DNA of 64,000 bases, from positions 1-64,000 of the forward strand of contig DAIPJH010000001.1 in NCBI GenBank assembly GCA_036770365.1, read 5' to 3'. Positions within the stretch are counted from its first letter, which is position 1. Every line of letters starts with the position of its first letter. A program made the position numbers and the translations under genes. The notes beneath the pieces are model-generated. The model was not told where the DNA came from. It did not search any database and worked only from the letters and a program-made list of their open reading frames with translations. The DNA is from DAIPJH01 sp036770365 (GTDB lineage: Bacteria > Pseudomonadota > Alphaproteobacteria > Rickettsiales > UBA998). This document shows, in pieces, positions 16,665 through 25,810 of the stretch.

Positions 16665-18773
16665 GTGTTTATTGTGCTAGGAACTATCGCTGCATCCCCC
16701 ATGAGAACTACCGTCGCAGGCGTCAGCATGCTTTCTGCGGCAGGAGCATCGCATACGGCACATAAACATTCTTCACAGATAGCGGCATACACGCCGCAAA
16801 TGCAAGCTACACAAGAGCCTGAAGCTGCGAACGCACTGCCTGATTACCAACCTGAGCTGCATGGTCCTCTCAAAACGGTAGAGCATGCATCCCACCAATT
16901 CTTTTCTTTAGACATGGGGTCAATGCTTGCTGCAAGTGTGCTTGGTAAAGCTGCCGACGTAGCAACCAACCGTAAAGATATGAAATATGTCGGAAGACCG
17001 CTAGGATTTGTTGGTAAAGGTCTTAGCAAAGTGCGCAACGTGGTTGCTGCACCGAGAGAGTTCTTAGAAAAAACCACTGTAGGTACAGCACTTGAAACAT
17101 CCGCTCAAGGCGCACAAAGCCTCGTAGGTAAGGTCAGTAAAAGTACCGCTGCCAAGATGGATGGCTGGATAACTCGCGCAAAAGACACACAAGCTTGGTT
17201 TGGTACTCAGGCAGAACGCGTGAGTGGCAGTGCCGCCACCAAAGTTGAGCAGCTCGTTGGAAATCATGAAGGATTACAAACTCGCCTAGCATCACTCGCA
17301 GAAGGACGTGAAACTGCTCTTGCCAAAGCCCATGCCAAACTTACGGGTGCGCATATCACAGATGACATGAGCGGTTTTAGTAAATGGTGGGCAAAACGCG
17401 GGACAAATCAAGTCACAGAAATGCACAATGTGATGGCAGACTTTAACCAACATGTCGCGGTGCAAGCAGGTGAAGCGGGCGCAAAAGCTTATGAGTTTAG
17501 AGCAAGCGTTGACGCACTTCATACACATCTTGGTGATTTCAAGAATCTGTATGACACCTCAAAAACTGAAAGTTTGATCAAAGCGTCGAAAGAACAGCTC
17601 GAGGCATTAAAAAAGATCCATGCTGACACAACAGATAACAATATTCGTGCAACACTTGGACGCGTGGGCATGGGTTTAGAATCCGTAGAAAAAGCCATTG
17701 AGCCATTGAATGCTCGAGTTGGTACAGTGGCAATGCTCAGAAACCCAGCTGAGGCGGTCAGAAATATTCCTGCATCACTAAGTGGAATGAATCTGCACCA
17801 AACCGCATTTAACGGCGCAATTGCTGCAGGTAGTGCATTCACCGTCATTCGCAGCACCAAAAATTTCCACCACGACATGCAATCACTCAAAGGCATGGTG
17901 GCGGCATTGGAAGGCACAGACGCAGGACATGTATCAACGTTCCACGCACTTTTTGCCAATAACGCCTCACCTACGGTCAAGGCAGCACGCGCCTATATGT
18001 TTAAAGTGTATAGCGTTGAGACCTTAGCAGATATTGGTGATGTTGCGCTGAACCTTGTACTGATGCGCAAAGGCGGTGCGAACAACATGATGACCATGAT
18101 GCCACTGATGATGGGGACTGCTATGATTCCTGCCTTTATGCATGGTCATAATGCCCTCACCGCATTTGGTAGCATGGATGCTCTGGTAAAGTCAGGACAA
18201 CCGCTTGGAGCAGGTGCATACGCACAATTTATTCAACAAGCACTTCCACAAGCAAAAAACATCACCGCAGATAATGGTCTACTGGTGGAACTCGGCAAAC
18301 ATTACGCCGACATGAAGGCTACGCCTGCGCAAATGCTAAAAGAGATTGAAAGTAATCACATCACTGAGGTCGCAGCCCAACTCCAACAACAACTTGCGAC
18401 GGCGGGTCGTCATGCGGGTGATCCGGTCGCCGCACCAGCAGTGGAAACAAGCAAGCTGCAAGTCGCAGCGCAACCTGCCCTTCACGCCGCGACCGTTGCA
18501 GGAACAGCGGCAATGATGGCACATGGCACACGTACTACACCACCACGCACTGTAGTTGGTGGGCATACCGCTAAACTGATGTCCGCGTCAGCACATCACA
18601 CACCAACACATACCGCTCCCATAACATCTGCACCGATAGCCTCACAGCACCCTCTCAGCGGACACGACGCATTGATGAGCGCACAACCATCTACCCAGAT
18701 CATGGCAGGAGGCGTTGCCCAACATCAGGGTATTGCCGCAGCAAACGACACTCACATTACATTACAAGCTTAA
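16665..18773 (+). CDS. Unrecognised large Ala-rich helical protein, about 700 residues
   Basis: No family recognised. Residues 75-330 are long amphipathic helices rich in Ala, Lys, Glu and Thr (for example KVSKSTAAKMDGWITRAKD and KASKEQLEALKKIHADT), coiled-coil like. Two hydrophobic segments stand out: FNGAIAAGSAFTVI (about residue 385) and MMTMMPLMMGTAMIPAFM (about 480), the latter exceptionally Met-rich. The final 120 residues are disordered, rich in Ala, Thr, Pro and His (SAHHTPTHTAP). The layout recalls membrane-inserting toxins or tape-measure-like proteins, but no phage or toxin genes are nearby. The start is unclear: GTG 16665, GTG 16674 or ATG 16701, none with a good ribosome site. 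It has features in common with the 630-residue unknown at 9511. Confidence 0.62.
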   Translation: MFIVLGTIAASPMRTTVAGVSMLSAAGASHTAHKHSSQIAAYTPQMQATQEPEAANALPDYQPELHGPLKTVEHASHQFFSLDMGSMLAASVLGKAADVATNRKDMKYVGRPLGFVGKGLSKVRNVVAAPREFLEKTTVGTALETSAQGAQSLVGKVSKSTAAKMDGWITRAKDTQAWFGTQAERVSGSAATKVEQLVGNHEGLQTRLASLAEGRETALAKAHAKLTGAHITDDMSGFSKWWAKRGTNQVTEMHNVMADFNQHVAVQAGEAGAKAYEFRASVDALHTHLGDFKNLYDTSKTESLIKASKEQLEALKKIHADTTDNNIRATLGRVGMGLESVEKAIEPLNARVGTVAMLRNPAEAVRNIPASLSGMNLHQTAFNGAIAAGSAFTVIRSTKNFHHDMQSLKGMVAALEGTDAGHVSTFHALFANNASPTVKAARAYMFKVYSVETLADIGDVALNLVLMRKGGANNMMTMMPLMMGTAMIPAFMHGHNALTAFGSMDALVKSGQPLGAGAYAQFIQQALPQAKNITADNGLLVELGKHYADMKATPAQMLKEIESNHITEVAAQLQQQLATAGRHAGDPVAAPAVETSKLQVAAQPALHAATVAGTAAMMAHGTRTTPPRTVVGGHTAKLMSASAHHTPTHTAPITSAPIASQHPLSGHDALMSAQPSTQIMAGGVAQHQGIAAANDTHITLQA

Positions 18774-18868
18774 ATAAAAATTAAACTTTATTTACTATAA
18801 TCAAAAATCTTAAGACCAAAAAACATAAAAAATAATAATAAGAAACTACGTTTTTGAGGTTAGATATC

Positions 18869-19330
18869 ATGAAGTTATGCTTCTTTCATGAATACAAGAC
18901 GGTGACCCCGTCATTCATGCATTTATTCGTCGCAAAAGATCATCAAGAGACCCCTGCTTCTGTGCCGATGTTCACCGGTCGTGAGTGTTGCAAATGTGGC
19001 AAACGCACCTTGATCCGCCTGCAAGACAAAATGCCTGATCTGATTGAAGAACGTGCTAAACAATGGCAAGAACGTCACTTAGAAGAACTTGACCACGGCG
19101 ACCAATTAATGTGGTTCTCAAAGTGGAACAAATTTATTTTTATCAAGGACCTAGAAGAATTTCTTATTGACAAACTCATCCGCCAAAACAATGTCCGCAA
19201 ATTTGTCATTATTCCTATTGGAGAGCAGGACGCTGAAGAACGCGAACAACAAGCCCAATCTCGTCGCGCAGGCTTCAAACTTGTGGTCAACAAACATGAA
19301 ACTCACGAACAAACCGCTTACGAAGCCTAA
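18869..19330 (+). CDS. Small zinc-ribbon-like protein of unknown function
   Basis: A 153-residue protein opening with MKLCFFHEY and carrying CCKCGKR at residues 40-46. The CxxH (C4, H7) and CxxC (C40, C43) pairs could form one zinc site of ribbon or treble-clef type, as seen in small phage- and plasmid-associated zinc-ribbon proteins. The middle is helical with Trp and Glu/Lys (IEERAKQWQERHLEELD), and the C-terminal third is highly charged. The frame reaches back to a TTG at 18854, but ATG 18869 has GAGG at 9 bases and is preferred. It is convergent with the adenylate cyclase gene, with a 6-base gap. Function not known. Confidence 0.65.
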   Translation: MKLCFFHEYKTVTPSFMHLFVAKDHQETPASVPMFTGRECCKCGKRTLIRLQDKMPDLIEERAKQWQERHLEELDHGDQLMWFSKWNKFIFIKDLEEFLIDKLIRQNNVRKFVIIPIGEQDAEEREQQAQSRRAGFKLVVNKHETHEQTAYEA

Positions 19331-19336
19331 ACCCTA

Positions 19337-21568
19337 CTACTTGGTCTGTGCGATATAGACTCCTGCCCAACCTTTTTCCGGTGGCGCGGTGCGGTAATGT
19401 TCAATACGTTCACGATACAATGCAAATAATCCTGAAGGTGTTTCATCTTCCATTGCTAATCGCGCTTTAACCTCAGCATCTTGCAAATTAAGTGCGGCAT
19501 GCGCCCAATCTTGCATATGGTAATCCGACATCATTGCCGCAAAAGCTTCCTTAAATGCGGCAAACGCTTTGCTTGATGCCAGTTCACGCCCACCGAGCAA
19601 TGCGTAAATACGCACCGCTTCCGTCTTGCCTTTAACCTGAATCATATCGATTTCTAACACTGCCATCTCAGGAGCTTGTGCGGCTGTTTTCTGCCCTATG
19701 ACGATATTGACGCCATAATATTTGCTTTGCCCTTCCAAGCGTGAAGCAAGGTTGACATCATCCCCCAACACTGAATAATCAAACCGTTGAGTCGACCCCA
19801 TATTACCAACGCAACACACTCCACTATTGATCCCGATCCCAATGTTAACAGGAATATAGGGGCGATTTTCTAATACCGCCTCTTCTTCAAGTAATGTATT
19901 CAATTTTTTAAGCTCAACAAACATCTGAAGTGCGGATTCACATGCATGTTGAGCATGGGCAGCATCGTCCAGCGGCGCATTCCAAAATGCCATGATACAG
20001 TCACCAATATATTTATCAATCGTCCCCGCCCGCGACAAAATCACCTCTGTCATTGGTGTTAAAAAACGGTTAATGAAACGGGTTAAACCTTGTGCATCGA
20101 ATTGCTCGGAAATGGTTGTAAATCCGCGAATATCACAAAACATGATCGACATGTCGCGCATTTCACCACCAAGCTGTAAGGCCTCGGGATGTGCCGCCAA
20201 TTTTTCTACCAATGCAGGGGACATATAATGACTAAAAGCATGACGCACCCTCTGTCTCTCACGCTCGGCGGACATATGCCGTCTAAACGATTCTAACAAA
20301 TAGACTACCAACACAGCAAAACTTGGGATCACAGGATCAACCAACCAGCCATAGCGCGTGAAGGCAAAAACAGAACCATAAAACGCCGCAATCAACATAG
20401 CGGATGTCATAACCGCCCCCACCAAGGCAGAAACACGCGGGAGCATCACTAACACTACCACACCAGCAAACAACATCAACGTTAATTCGGCATCAGCCAA
20501 CCATGATGGACGACTCAAAAAATCACCTTGCATAATCTGCTCAATCGCCTGAGCATGCACTTCCACCCCATTCATCAAAGGGTTCAACGGTGTCGTTCGA
20601 ATATCCTTCAACCCCGGTGCGGAAGTTCCAATCAAAATGATTTTTCCAAATATTTGTTTCGCATCAAAGTCTTTTTCTAACACCTTCCAAAGGGGAATGT
20701 AACGCTCAGGATGGTACGGCGTTGCATGAAGCCAGATCGTTCCATCAGCATTAAGAGGCACTTCATATGTCCCAATTTTGATCGCTTCAAACCCAAGACT
20801 TTTCCCATTGACCTCCTCGCCATCATCTTCACCTTTGATAGCGTAAGTGGTCGAACCACGTGCCACACGCAATAACTCCGCGGAAAGCGAGGGATAAAGC
20901 ACCCCATTCAGCGACAACATCATCGGCGTACGACGTATCACCCCATCATTATCAGGACGAACATTGAACGAACCATTTCCTGCGGCAGATTTTTCTAGTT
21001 TTTGTAAATTAGTGACGGCACTGGTAAGCTTATAAGCAAAAGCAGATGGATCGTAGCCAGAGGTGACCACACCATATTTTTGCACAGGCTGCGCAGGTTT
21101 ACGCTCATCTGTCAGGACAAATCCTGTAACCACCTTACCTTTTGCAAAAGTCTCCGCCAACAGATCATCATAATCAGGTAATAAGGCGAGTGCGACAGGA
21201 TCTAATCCCTGAGCAGCCTCACCCAACATCTCAGGTAATTTACTAGGTGAGGTGCGATCAGACTCTGCGAACACCACGTCAAATCCAATCGCTGTTGCCC
21301 CTGATGCTCGTAGCTTATCCACCACCTGTGCAATCACATTACGTGGCCACGGCCATTGTCCAATCTTAGCAAGGCTTTCGTCATCAATATCAACAATACG
21401 CACAGGCGCATCATGATACGCTCGCGGATAAGACGTCAAAAACACATCAAAAACACGAAGTTGTGCCTGATAGAGTAAATCAGGGACACATTGACGCAGC
21501 ACAATAGGCAACATCAAAATAAGTAACGGGATGACATAGCGGAGTTTACGTTTCATGCCCCTACGCAT
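19337..21568 (-). CDS. CHASE2-domain adenylate/guanylate cyclase
   Basis: A 743-residue membrane receptor. An N-terminal helix is followed by a periplasmic CHASE2 sensor (about residues 30-340, with VRIVDIDDESLAKIGQWPWP and GFDVVFAE, its usual start). Three membrane helices follow (about 350-430), then a class III nucleotide cyclase domain (about 460-660). Both metal-binding aspartates are visible, in FCDIRGFT and IGDCIMAFW, and the domain continues with GINSGVCCVGNMG and YSVLGDDVNLASRLEG, which is a complete catalytic set. It should make cAMP in response to an unknown envelope signal. It is divergent from the TPR-barrel gene at 21726. A cyclic-nucleotide-binding protein that could read the signal lies at 44907. 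Confidence 0.93.
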   Translation of the reverse strand: MRRGMKRKLRYVIPLLILMLPIVLRQCVPDLLYQAQLRVFDVFLTSYPRAYHDAPVRIVDIDDESLAKIGQWPWPRNVIAQVVDKLRASGATAIGFDVVFAESDRTSPSKLPEMLGEAAQGLDPVALALLPDYDDLLAETFAKGKVVTGFVLTDERKPAQPVQKYGVVTSGYDPSAFAYKLTSAVTNLQKLEKSAAGNGSFNVRPDNDGVIRRTPMMLSLNGVLYPSLSAELLRVARGSTTYAIKGEDDGEEVNGKSLGFEAIKIGTYEVPLNADGTIWLHATPYHPERYIPLWKVLEKDFDAKQIFGKIILIGTSAPGLKDIRTTPLNPLMNGVEVHAQAIEQIMQGDFLSRPSWLADAELTLMLFAGVVVLVMLPRVSALVGAVMTSAMLIAAFYGSVFAFTRYGWLVDPVIPSFAVLVVYLLESFRRHMSAERERQRVRHAFSHYMSPALVEKLAAHPEALQLGGEMRDMSIMFCDIRGFTTISEQFDAQGLTRFINRFLTPMTEVILSRAGTIDKYIGDCIMAFWNAPLDDAAHAQHACESALQMFVELKKLNTLLEEEAVLENRPYIPVNIGIGINSGVCCVGNMGSTQRFDYSVLGDDVNLASRLEGQSKYYGVNIVIGQKTAAQAPEMAVLEIDMIQVKGKTEAVRIYALLGGRELASSKAFAAFKEAFAAMMSDYHMQDWAHAALNLQDAEVKARLAMEDETPSGLFALYRERIEHYRTAPPEKGWAGVYIAQTK

Positions 21569-21725
21569 AGCCTAACGACACCGCGTTTGTAAACATGCAA
21601 AAGTGCAACAACCCTTCCCTCTCCTTTCTCGGTGTTTTCTTGAGAAAACCTTGCTTTTTTACCAGATATTAAACCCCACCCAACGCTTTATTAATACTTT
21701 TGAGCTATGGTTAATTTAAATTAAT

Positions 21726-23072
21726 ATGAGTTTCACCCTGATGTCTACATACCACACGTACATCATTGGCTTAATCGCACTAAGCGCAACCGCGCTCTGT
21801 GCATCGCTTGCTCATGCGCAAAGTGAAGATATCTCTCAACACGCTGTGGATGGCGCGCTCTCCTCACAAACTCAATCACTTGATCAACTCTTCAATGCAG
21901 CAACACAGGCTTCATCTTCGGGCGAGTTAGATAAAGCAATTGAAAACTATCAGACCATCTTATCACAAGATTCATCGCTTGACCGTGTGCGCCTAGACTT
22001 AGGGCTAGCATTCTTCAAATCAGGAAGGCTGAGTGCGGCGCGCCAACAGTTCAACATTGTGCTTGAAAAACAAATTCCTGATATTGTTCGCCGTAATGTT
22101 GAAACCATCATAAAACAAATTGATGTTGCATCTAAAGAACATTTCTTTAATGGTTCTGCAGCCATTGGCGTCAACTTTGATACCAACGCCAATTCCGCAT
22201 CCTCAACAGGAAAAGTATCTGTCCTTGATACAGATTTCATACTTTCGCCGCAAGACACACGTAAGTCAGATAGCCACGCATTTGCCACCGTCTCTATCAA
22301 CCACCGCTGGCAACCTATGACCACTGCAAAAGATGAAAAAAACATCGCCATTGCGAAACCTTCTCCACTTTCGTGGAGCAGCAGCATGATGGCATACAAA
22401 AGCGAACAAGACACGCTAGACAATCTCAATATTTCGCTTTTTGGCATCAAGTCTGGCCCTGAATATAAACTTGCAGATGGTCAAGTAACCTTAGGACTTG
22501 AAGGTGGTTACACCGATGTCATTTTGGCTGGCCATAGTTACATGCATAGCTATTTGGGAGAAGCGAGCGTCAACTGGTTTGCCTCCCAGCAAGATATTTT
22601 TAACGCAACACTGACACAAGAATATCGTGATTTCATGAATTCTCCTACCTCATCCACTTTTGAGGAACGTAATGGGCAAGCTTCGCAAACGAAACTTGGA
22701 TACACCTACATCGCCACACCGCAAGATATTTTTGCACTTAATATAACCGTACGCGCAGAAGACACGCGGGTTGCGTATAACACTAATTGGTCATGGAGTC
22801 CGAATGCTACGTATACCCGCGTCAGCAAAGGCGGAAGCTTTGCTCAATTTACTCTAGGCTACAAAAATACTAACTACGCAGGCGCAGATAGTTTCATTAG
22901 CACCCGCACCCGTGAAGATCAGGAAAAATCCTTTGGATTGACCCTTGGCACACCATTGAATGATCGCATTACTTGGATCGTAGGATATAACTACCGCTTC
23001 ACCAATTCTAATCTTCAGAACTATCAAAATGATAATCAGCGTGTGAGTACGACGCTGGCAGCGAAATTTTAA
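21726..23072 (+). CDS. TPR plus outer-membrane beta-barrel protein (Slam/DUF560-like)
   Basis: A 448-residue protein with a signal peptide (cut near AHAQ), a periplasmic tetratricopeptide part (residues 50-130, SGELDKAIENYQTIL and LGLAFFKSGRLSAARQQF), and a barrel of about 300 residues made of alternating strands. It ends in a C-terminal Phe (TLAAKF), the signal for BAM insertion. TPR followed by a 14-strand barrel is the layout of Slam (DUF560) translocators, which move surface lipoproteins across the outer membrane. The TPR resembles the stand-alone TPR protein at 44252. No clear ribosome site is visible in the A+T-rich leader. It is divergent from the CHASE2 cyclase. The Slam role is by analogy; an uncharacterised porin-like role is the alternative. 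Confidence 0.7.
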   Translation: MSFTLMSTYHTYIIGLIALSATALCASLAHAQSEDISQHAVDGALSSQTQSLDQLFNAATQASSSGELDKAIENYQTILSQDSSLDRVRLDLGLAFFKSGRLSAARQQFNIVLEKQIPDIVRRNVETIIKQIDVASKEHFFNGSAAIGVNFDTNANSASSTGKVSVLDTDFILSPQDTRKSDSHAFATVSINHRWQPMTTAKDEKNIAIAKPSPLSWSSSMMAYKSEQDTLDNLNISLFGIKSGPEYKLADGQVTLGLEGGYTDVILAGHSYMHSYLGEASVNWFASQQDIFNATLTQEYRDFMNSPTSSTFEERNGQASQTKLGYTYIATPQDIFALNITVRAEDTRVAYNTNWSWSPNATYTRVSKGGSFAQFTLGYKNTNYAGADSFISTRTREDQEKSFGLTLGTPLNDRITWIVGYNYRFTNSNLQNYQNDNQRVSTTLAAKF

Positions 23073-23084
23073 GATCCCAACAAC

Positions 23085-23933
23085 TCAAATACCCTGAACT
23101 GCGCCACCTCTAGGTCTACCATGTGATGGAACATTAACAGGCACATACCCATTAACACTCGCGGCTGATGCCGCAGGGGATACAGAATAAGTTTTTCCAT
23201 CTGGGTTCTTAGATTTTACACCATCATTGACAATATCATGACTTAAATCACCCATTTCGGGTAGCACAGGTACAATCGTTCTCTCTGTTCCAATACGTTG
23301 CTCATAGTGAAGATGTGTACCCTCACTATGCCCTGTATTACCCATCACTCCAATTTTCTGTCCTTGCTTGACGTCATCACCCACCTTTATCACATCATTA
23401 CTCTTGTTTTGCATATGGGCATATAATGTAAGCGTTCCGTCAGCATGACCAATAATTACCGTATTGCCGTAGCCACCTATTTCACCTGAATAAAGCACTT
23501 TACCTTTCTCAGACGCCAAAATGTTGGGGTTTGCTACGCCTGCGACCTGTAAGTCAATCCCATCGTGATGCTTGACCTTGCCTTTAATGTCACGTTCACC
23601 TTTACCGCTGACCGCCTTGATGTCTGTATAGGCTAATGGGATTTTATGATTAACAACCTCACCCGCATGTTGTTTCTTATACTCTTCCCATGCAGGCAAT
23701 TGACCTTTGACATATTTATCTAGGTTACCAATCTCTCGTTCACCATATCCCAAACTGCCTGCAATGCGCGCCACTCCATCTTTTGCGCCATCCCACAATT
23801 GCGAGAACCCTAAATCTTTACCGCTCACAGCTTCTGTGGCCTTCCACGCACCTAGCCCACCGACCACCCACAACAACGCCTTGCCTAACCAAGCAAAAGT
23901 ATCCTTTACTAAATCAAACAAACCATCAAACAT
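23085..23933 (-). CDS. M23-family metallopeptidase (LytM-type), membrane-associated
   Basis: Zinc peptidase domain of the lysostaphin type that cleaves peptide cross-links of peptidoglycan. The zinc motifs are present: HDGID (H-x3-D) at about residue 123 and HLH in GTHLHYE near residue 210. The N-terminal 60 residues have a hydrophobic stretch (WLGKALLWVVGGLGAWKA) without a normal signal cleavage site, so the protein is either membrane-anchored or delivered by another route. The C-terminal 60 residues are polar and disordered. The start is ATG 23933, preferred over GTG 23951 because GAG lies 7 bases upstream. It follows the gene at 24683-23997 by about 60 bases and is probably cotranscribed with it. 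Confidence 0.85.
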   Translation of the reverse strand: MFDGLFDLVKDTFAWLGKALLWVVGGLGAWKATEAVSGKDLGFSQLWDGAKDGVARIAGSLGYGEREIGNLDKYVKGQLPAWEEYKKQHAGEVVNHKIPLAYTDIKAVSGKGERDIKGKVKHHDGIDLQVAGVANPNILASEKGKVLYSGEIGGYGNTVIIGHADGTLTLYAHMQNKSNDVIKVGDDVKQGQKIGVMGNTGHSEGTHLHYEQRIGTERTIVPVLPEMGDLSHDIVNDGVKSKNPDGKTYSVSPAASAASVNGYVPVNVPSHGRPRGGAVQGI

Positions 23934-23996
23934 GGTTTTTCTCACTTTCACGCTTCATCATAGCATTGCACTATGAAGGTTTGATGACAACGACTT

Positions 23997-24683
23997 CTAA
24001 TGTGGCTTTTTAGGTTTAAGCAAGGGTATATACCCCGCCATATGATCTACCCAATCATCATAAAATGGCGAGCGTATTGCCCCAAGACTAGTCAAAGAAG
24101 CATGCGCGCTACGTGCCATTGCTTCAAACACATTATGTTCATGCACAATCAGCACATCAGGAATGGACTCCCGAAAATGCTCCAGCCATTGCATAATTTC
24201 TTGTAACTGCTCTGGATCTTCACAATCAAAGCCGCAAATCTCGATAGAATCCAATCTTTCCCACGGCATGTCTCCCACCATCGCGTCTTCGCCATTTCGC
24301 ATATGAAGCCACGACCACAATGCATCGTAATAGCGGTGAGGATCGCGCATTTTTTTCATGCGCGCAAGCTTCTCATCGGCATAGTCAGGATGATCGGGTT
24401 TACCATCATGATCTTTGTCTTCTTTAGCGACTGCCTGCGTTCCTTCGTGGATATCGTGATGACGAGCAAGATACCATTGATCTTCTCCTAATACTTTGCG
24501 TAACATGCGCTCAAAACGATCTGAATTGATCTCACGCAAATAACCCTGCATCCCATAAGGACGTTTGGACATATCGCCCAAACTCCAAGGTCCAAACACC
24601 AAAAGCCAAAGATTACGATTCACCGCACGCACCGCCACTGATCCACTGAAGGCTTGTTCACGTTGCGTCACAGATAATTCCAT
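23997..24683 (-). CDS. Unrecognised 228-residue protein with a calcium-loop-like motif
   Basis: No family recognised. Soluble, rich in Trp, His, Asp and Met. Around residue 92 it carries KDHDGKPDHPDYAD, a D-x-D-x-D-G-x-x-D pattern matching EF-hand or dockerin-type calcium-binding loops. Just one such loop is visible. The rest is mixed helical (QLQEIMQWLEHFRESIPD) with a strand-like VLIVHEHNVFEAM, suggesting an alpha/beta domain. No signal peptide. It precedes the M23 peptidase gene on the same strand, so the two may work together on the cell wall or as an enzyme and accessory protein. Function unknown. Confidence 0.6.
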   Translation of the reverse strand: MELSVTQREQAFSGSVAVRAVNRNLWLLVFGPWSLGDMSKRPYGMQGYLREINSDRFERMLRKVLGEDQWYLARHHDIHEGTQAVAKEDKDHDGKPDHPDYADEKLARMKKMRDPHRYYDALWSWLHMRNGEDAMVGDMPWERLDSIEICGFDCEDPEQLQEIMQWLEHFRESIPDVLIVHEHNVFEAMARSAHASLTSLGAIRSPFYDDWVDHMAGYIPLLKPKKPH

Positions 24684-24805
24684 ATTCTTATTCTCTTTCC
24701 AATCACATCTTCATGCGTTCAGTATAATCAATCCAGAAAAAGAAATGTATGAAGTTTTAATGACAAATCGCTACTCCAGCATATGTGAGGCTTAACTTGG
24801 ACAGA

Positions 24806-25339
24806 TTAAGAACCCTTTGCGCATTGATTATAAGGCATTTTTGCAAGAACCCTCGCCAAACCGCAAAATCCTGTTAACCCTGCAAAGGTAAGCCCTGCTC
24901 CAAAAAAACCTGACAACAGAAAGAATAATGGGTTCACAAAATAACCAAGTAGACTCCCTATAAGCACGGACAAACCGACCACCAATTGCACCTGACGATC
25001 CAATGGTACTATCTTTTTACCCGAACATACTACCCGCTCACCATATGCTTCCCATGCATTAATACCGCCTTGAAGATGGTAAATATCTAGAGTTGGATCT
25101 TCTTCTAATAATTTTTTACACGCAGACGCACCGCGCATTCCTGATTTACAATGAATCACCAATTTTTTACCCTGCGTATCAGGTAGCGTAGATTTACAAC
25201 ATTGTCCAAGTGGCAACAGCGTTGCTCCCTCTATTTTTTGGGAAGCATGTTCCGCAGGTTCACGCACATCCAACACCAACGCCTCACCATTTTCTATCCA
25301 TGATTTCAACGTTTTTGCATCAATTTCAATTAGTGGCAT
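24806..25339 (-). CDS. Rhodanese-domain protein with DUF2892-type membrane segment
   Basis: A 177-residue protein. The N-terminal rhodanese domain has the active-site loop CKSGMRG (Cys near residue 78), LDVREPAEH and the ending GINAWEAYG; it would transfer sulfane sulfur. The C-terminal 70 residues contain two transmembrane helices (LSVLIGSLLGYFV, LSGFFGAGLTFAGLTGFCG) of the DUF2892 type, as in E. coli YgaP. Start at ATG 25339 with GGAG 7 bases upstream; the frame extends further to a TTG at 25381 without support. It is divergent from the AhpD-like gene, which may also be linked to redox or sulfur stress. Confidence 0.88.
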   Translation of the reverse strand: MPLIEIDAKTLKSWIENGEALVLDVREPAEHASQKIEGATLLPLGQCCKSTLPDTQGKKLVIHCKSGMRGASACKKLLEEDPTLDIYHLQGGINAWEAYGERVVCSGKKIVPLDRQVQLVVGLSVLIGSLLGYFVNPLFFLLSGFFGAGLTFAGLTGFCGLARVLAKMPYNQCAKGS

Positions 25340-25449
25340 CCTATATCTCCATTCATTTTGAAAGCTTTTGATGCTTGACAATATATTACACCACTCTTAT
25401 ATTAGCAATACATAATATTAAACCTATCTCACTTTTGTTGGAGCAGATC

Positions 25450-25803
25450 ATGTCAAAAAACTACCCAGATATTACAGCGCGCATCTCTAGCAATCTTAAG
25501 GTGCTTCGCAAAGACATCAATGACACCATGAGCGGCTTCTCAGCCATGGCGGGTGCAGCAACCAAGGATGGTGCGCTTGATAAAAAAACCAAAGAATTGA
25601 TTGCGTTGGCGATTGGAGTTTCAACTCGTTGTGATGGTTGCATAGGATTTCACACCGAAGCATTGGTCAAACTAGGTGCAACACGTGAGGAAATCGAAGA
25701 AACGCTTGGTATGGCCATTTATATGGGCGGAGGTCCATCGTTAATGTATGCAGCAGATGCGATGTTGGCGTTCGAACAGTTTAGCGAAAAATCCACCCAA
25801 TAA
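25450..25803 (+). CDS. Carboxymuconolactone decarboxylase/AhpD-like protein
   Basis: A 117-residue all-helical protein of the CMD/AhpD superfamily. The conserved RCDGCIGFH holds the CxxC redox pair with the following His, the alkyl-hydroperoxidase-type catalytic site. The helix ELIALAIGVS before it and ALVKLGATREEIEETLGMAIYMGG after it are typical. The start is ATG 25450 with GGAG 7 bases upstream; the longer frame from 25375 has no support. Likely a peroxide-reducing or thiol-redox protein. It is convergent with pleD with a 7-base gap and divergent from the rhodanese gene. Confidence 0.9.
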   Translation: MSKNYPDITARISSNLKVLRKDINDTMSGFSAMAGAATKDGALDKKTKELIALAIGVSTRCDGCIGFHTEALVKLGATREEIEETLGMAIYMGGGPSLMYAADAMLAFEQFSEKSTQ

Positions 25804-25810
25804 AACCTGT

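Noticed and set aside
16665..18773. Phage tape-measure protein
   Set aside because: Helical and long, but no phage structural, lysis or integrase genes are nearby; the M23 gene at 23.9 kb is not linked.
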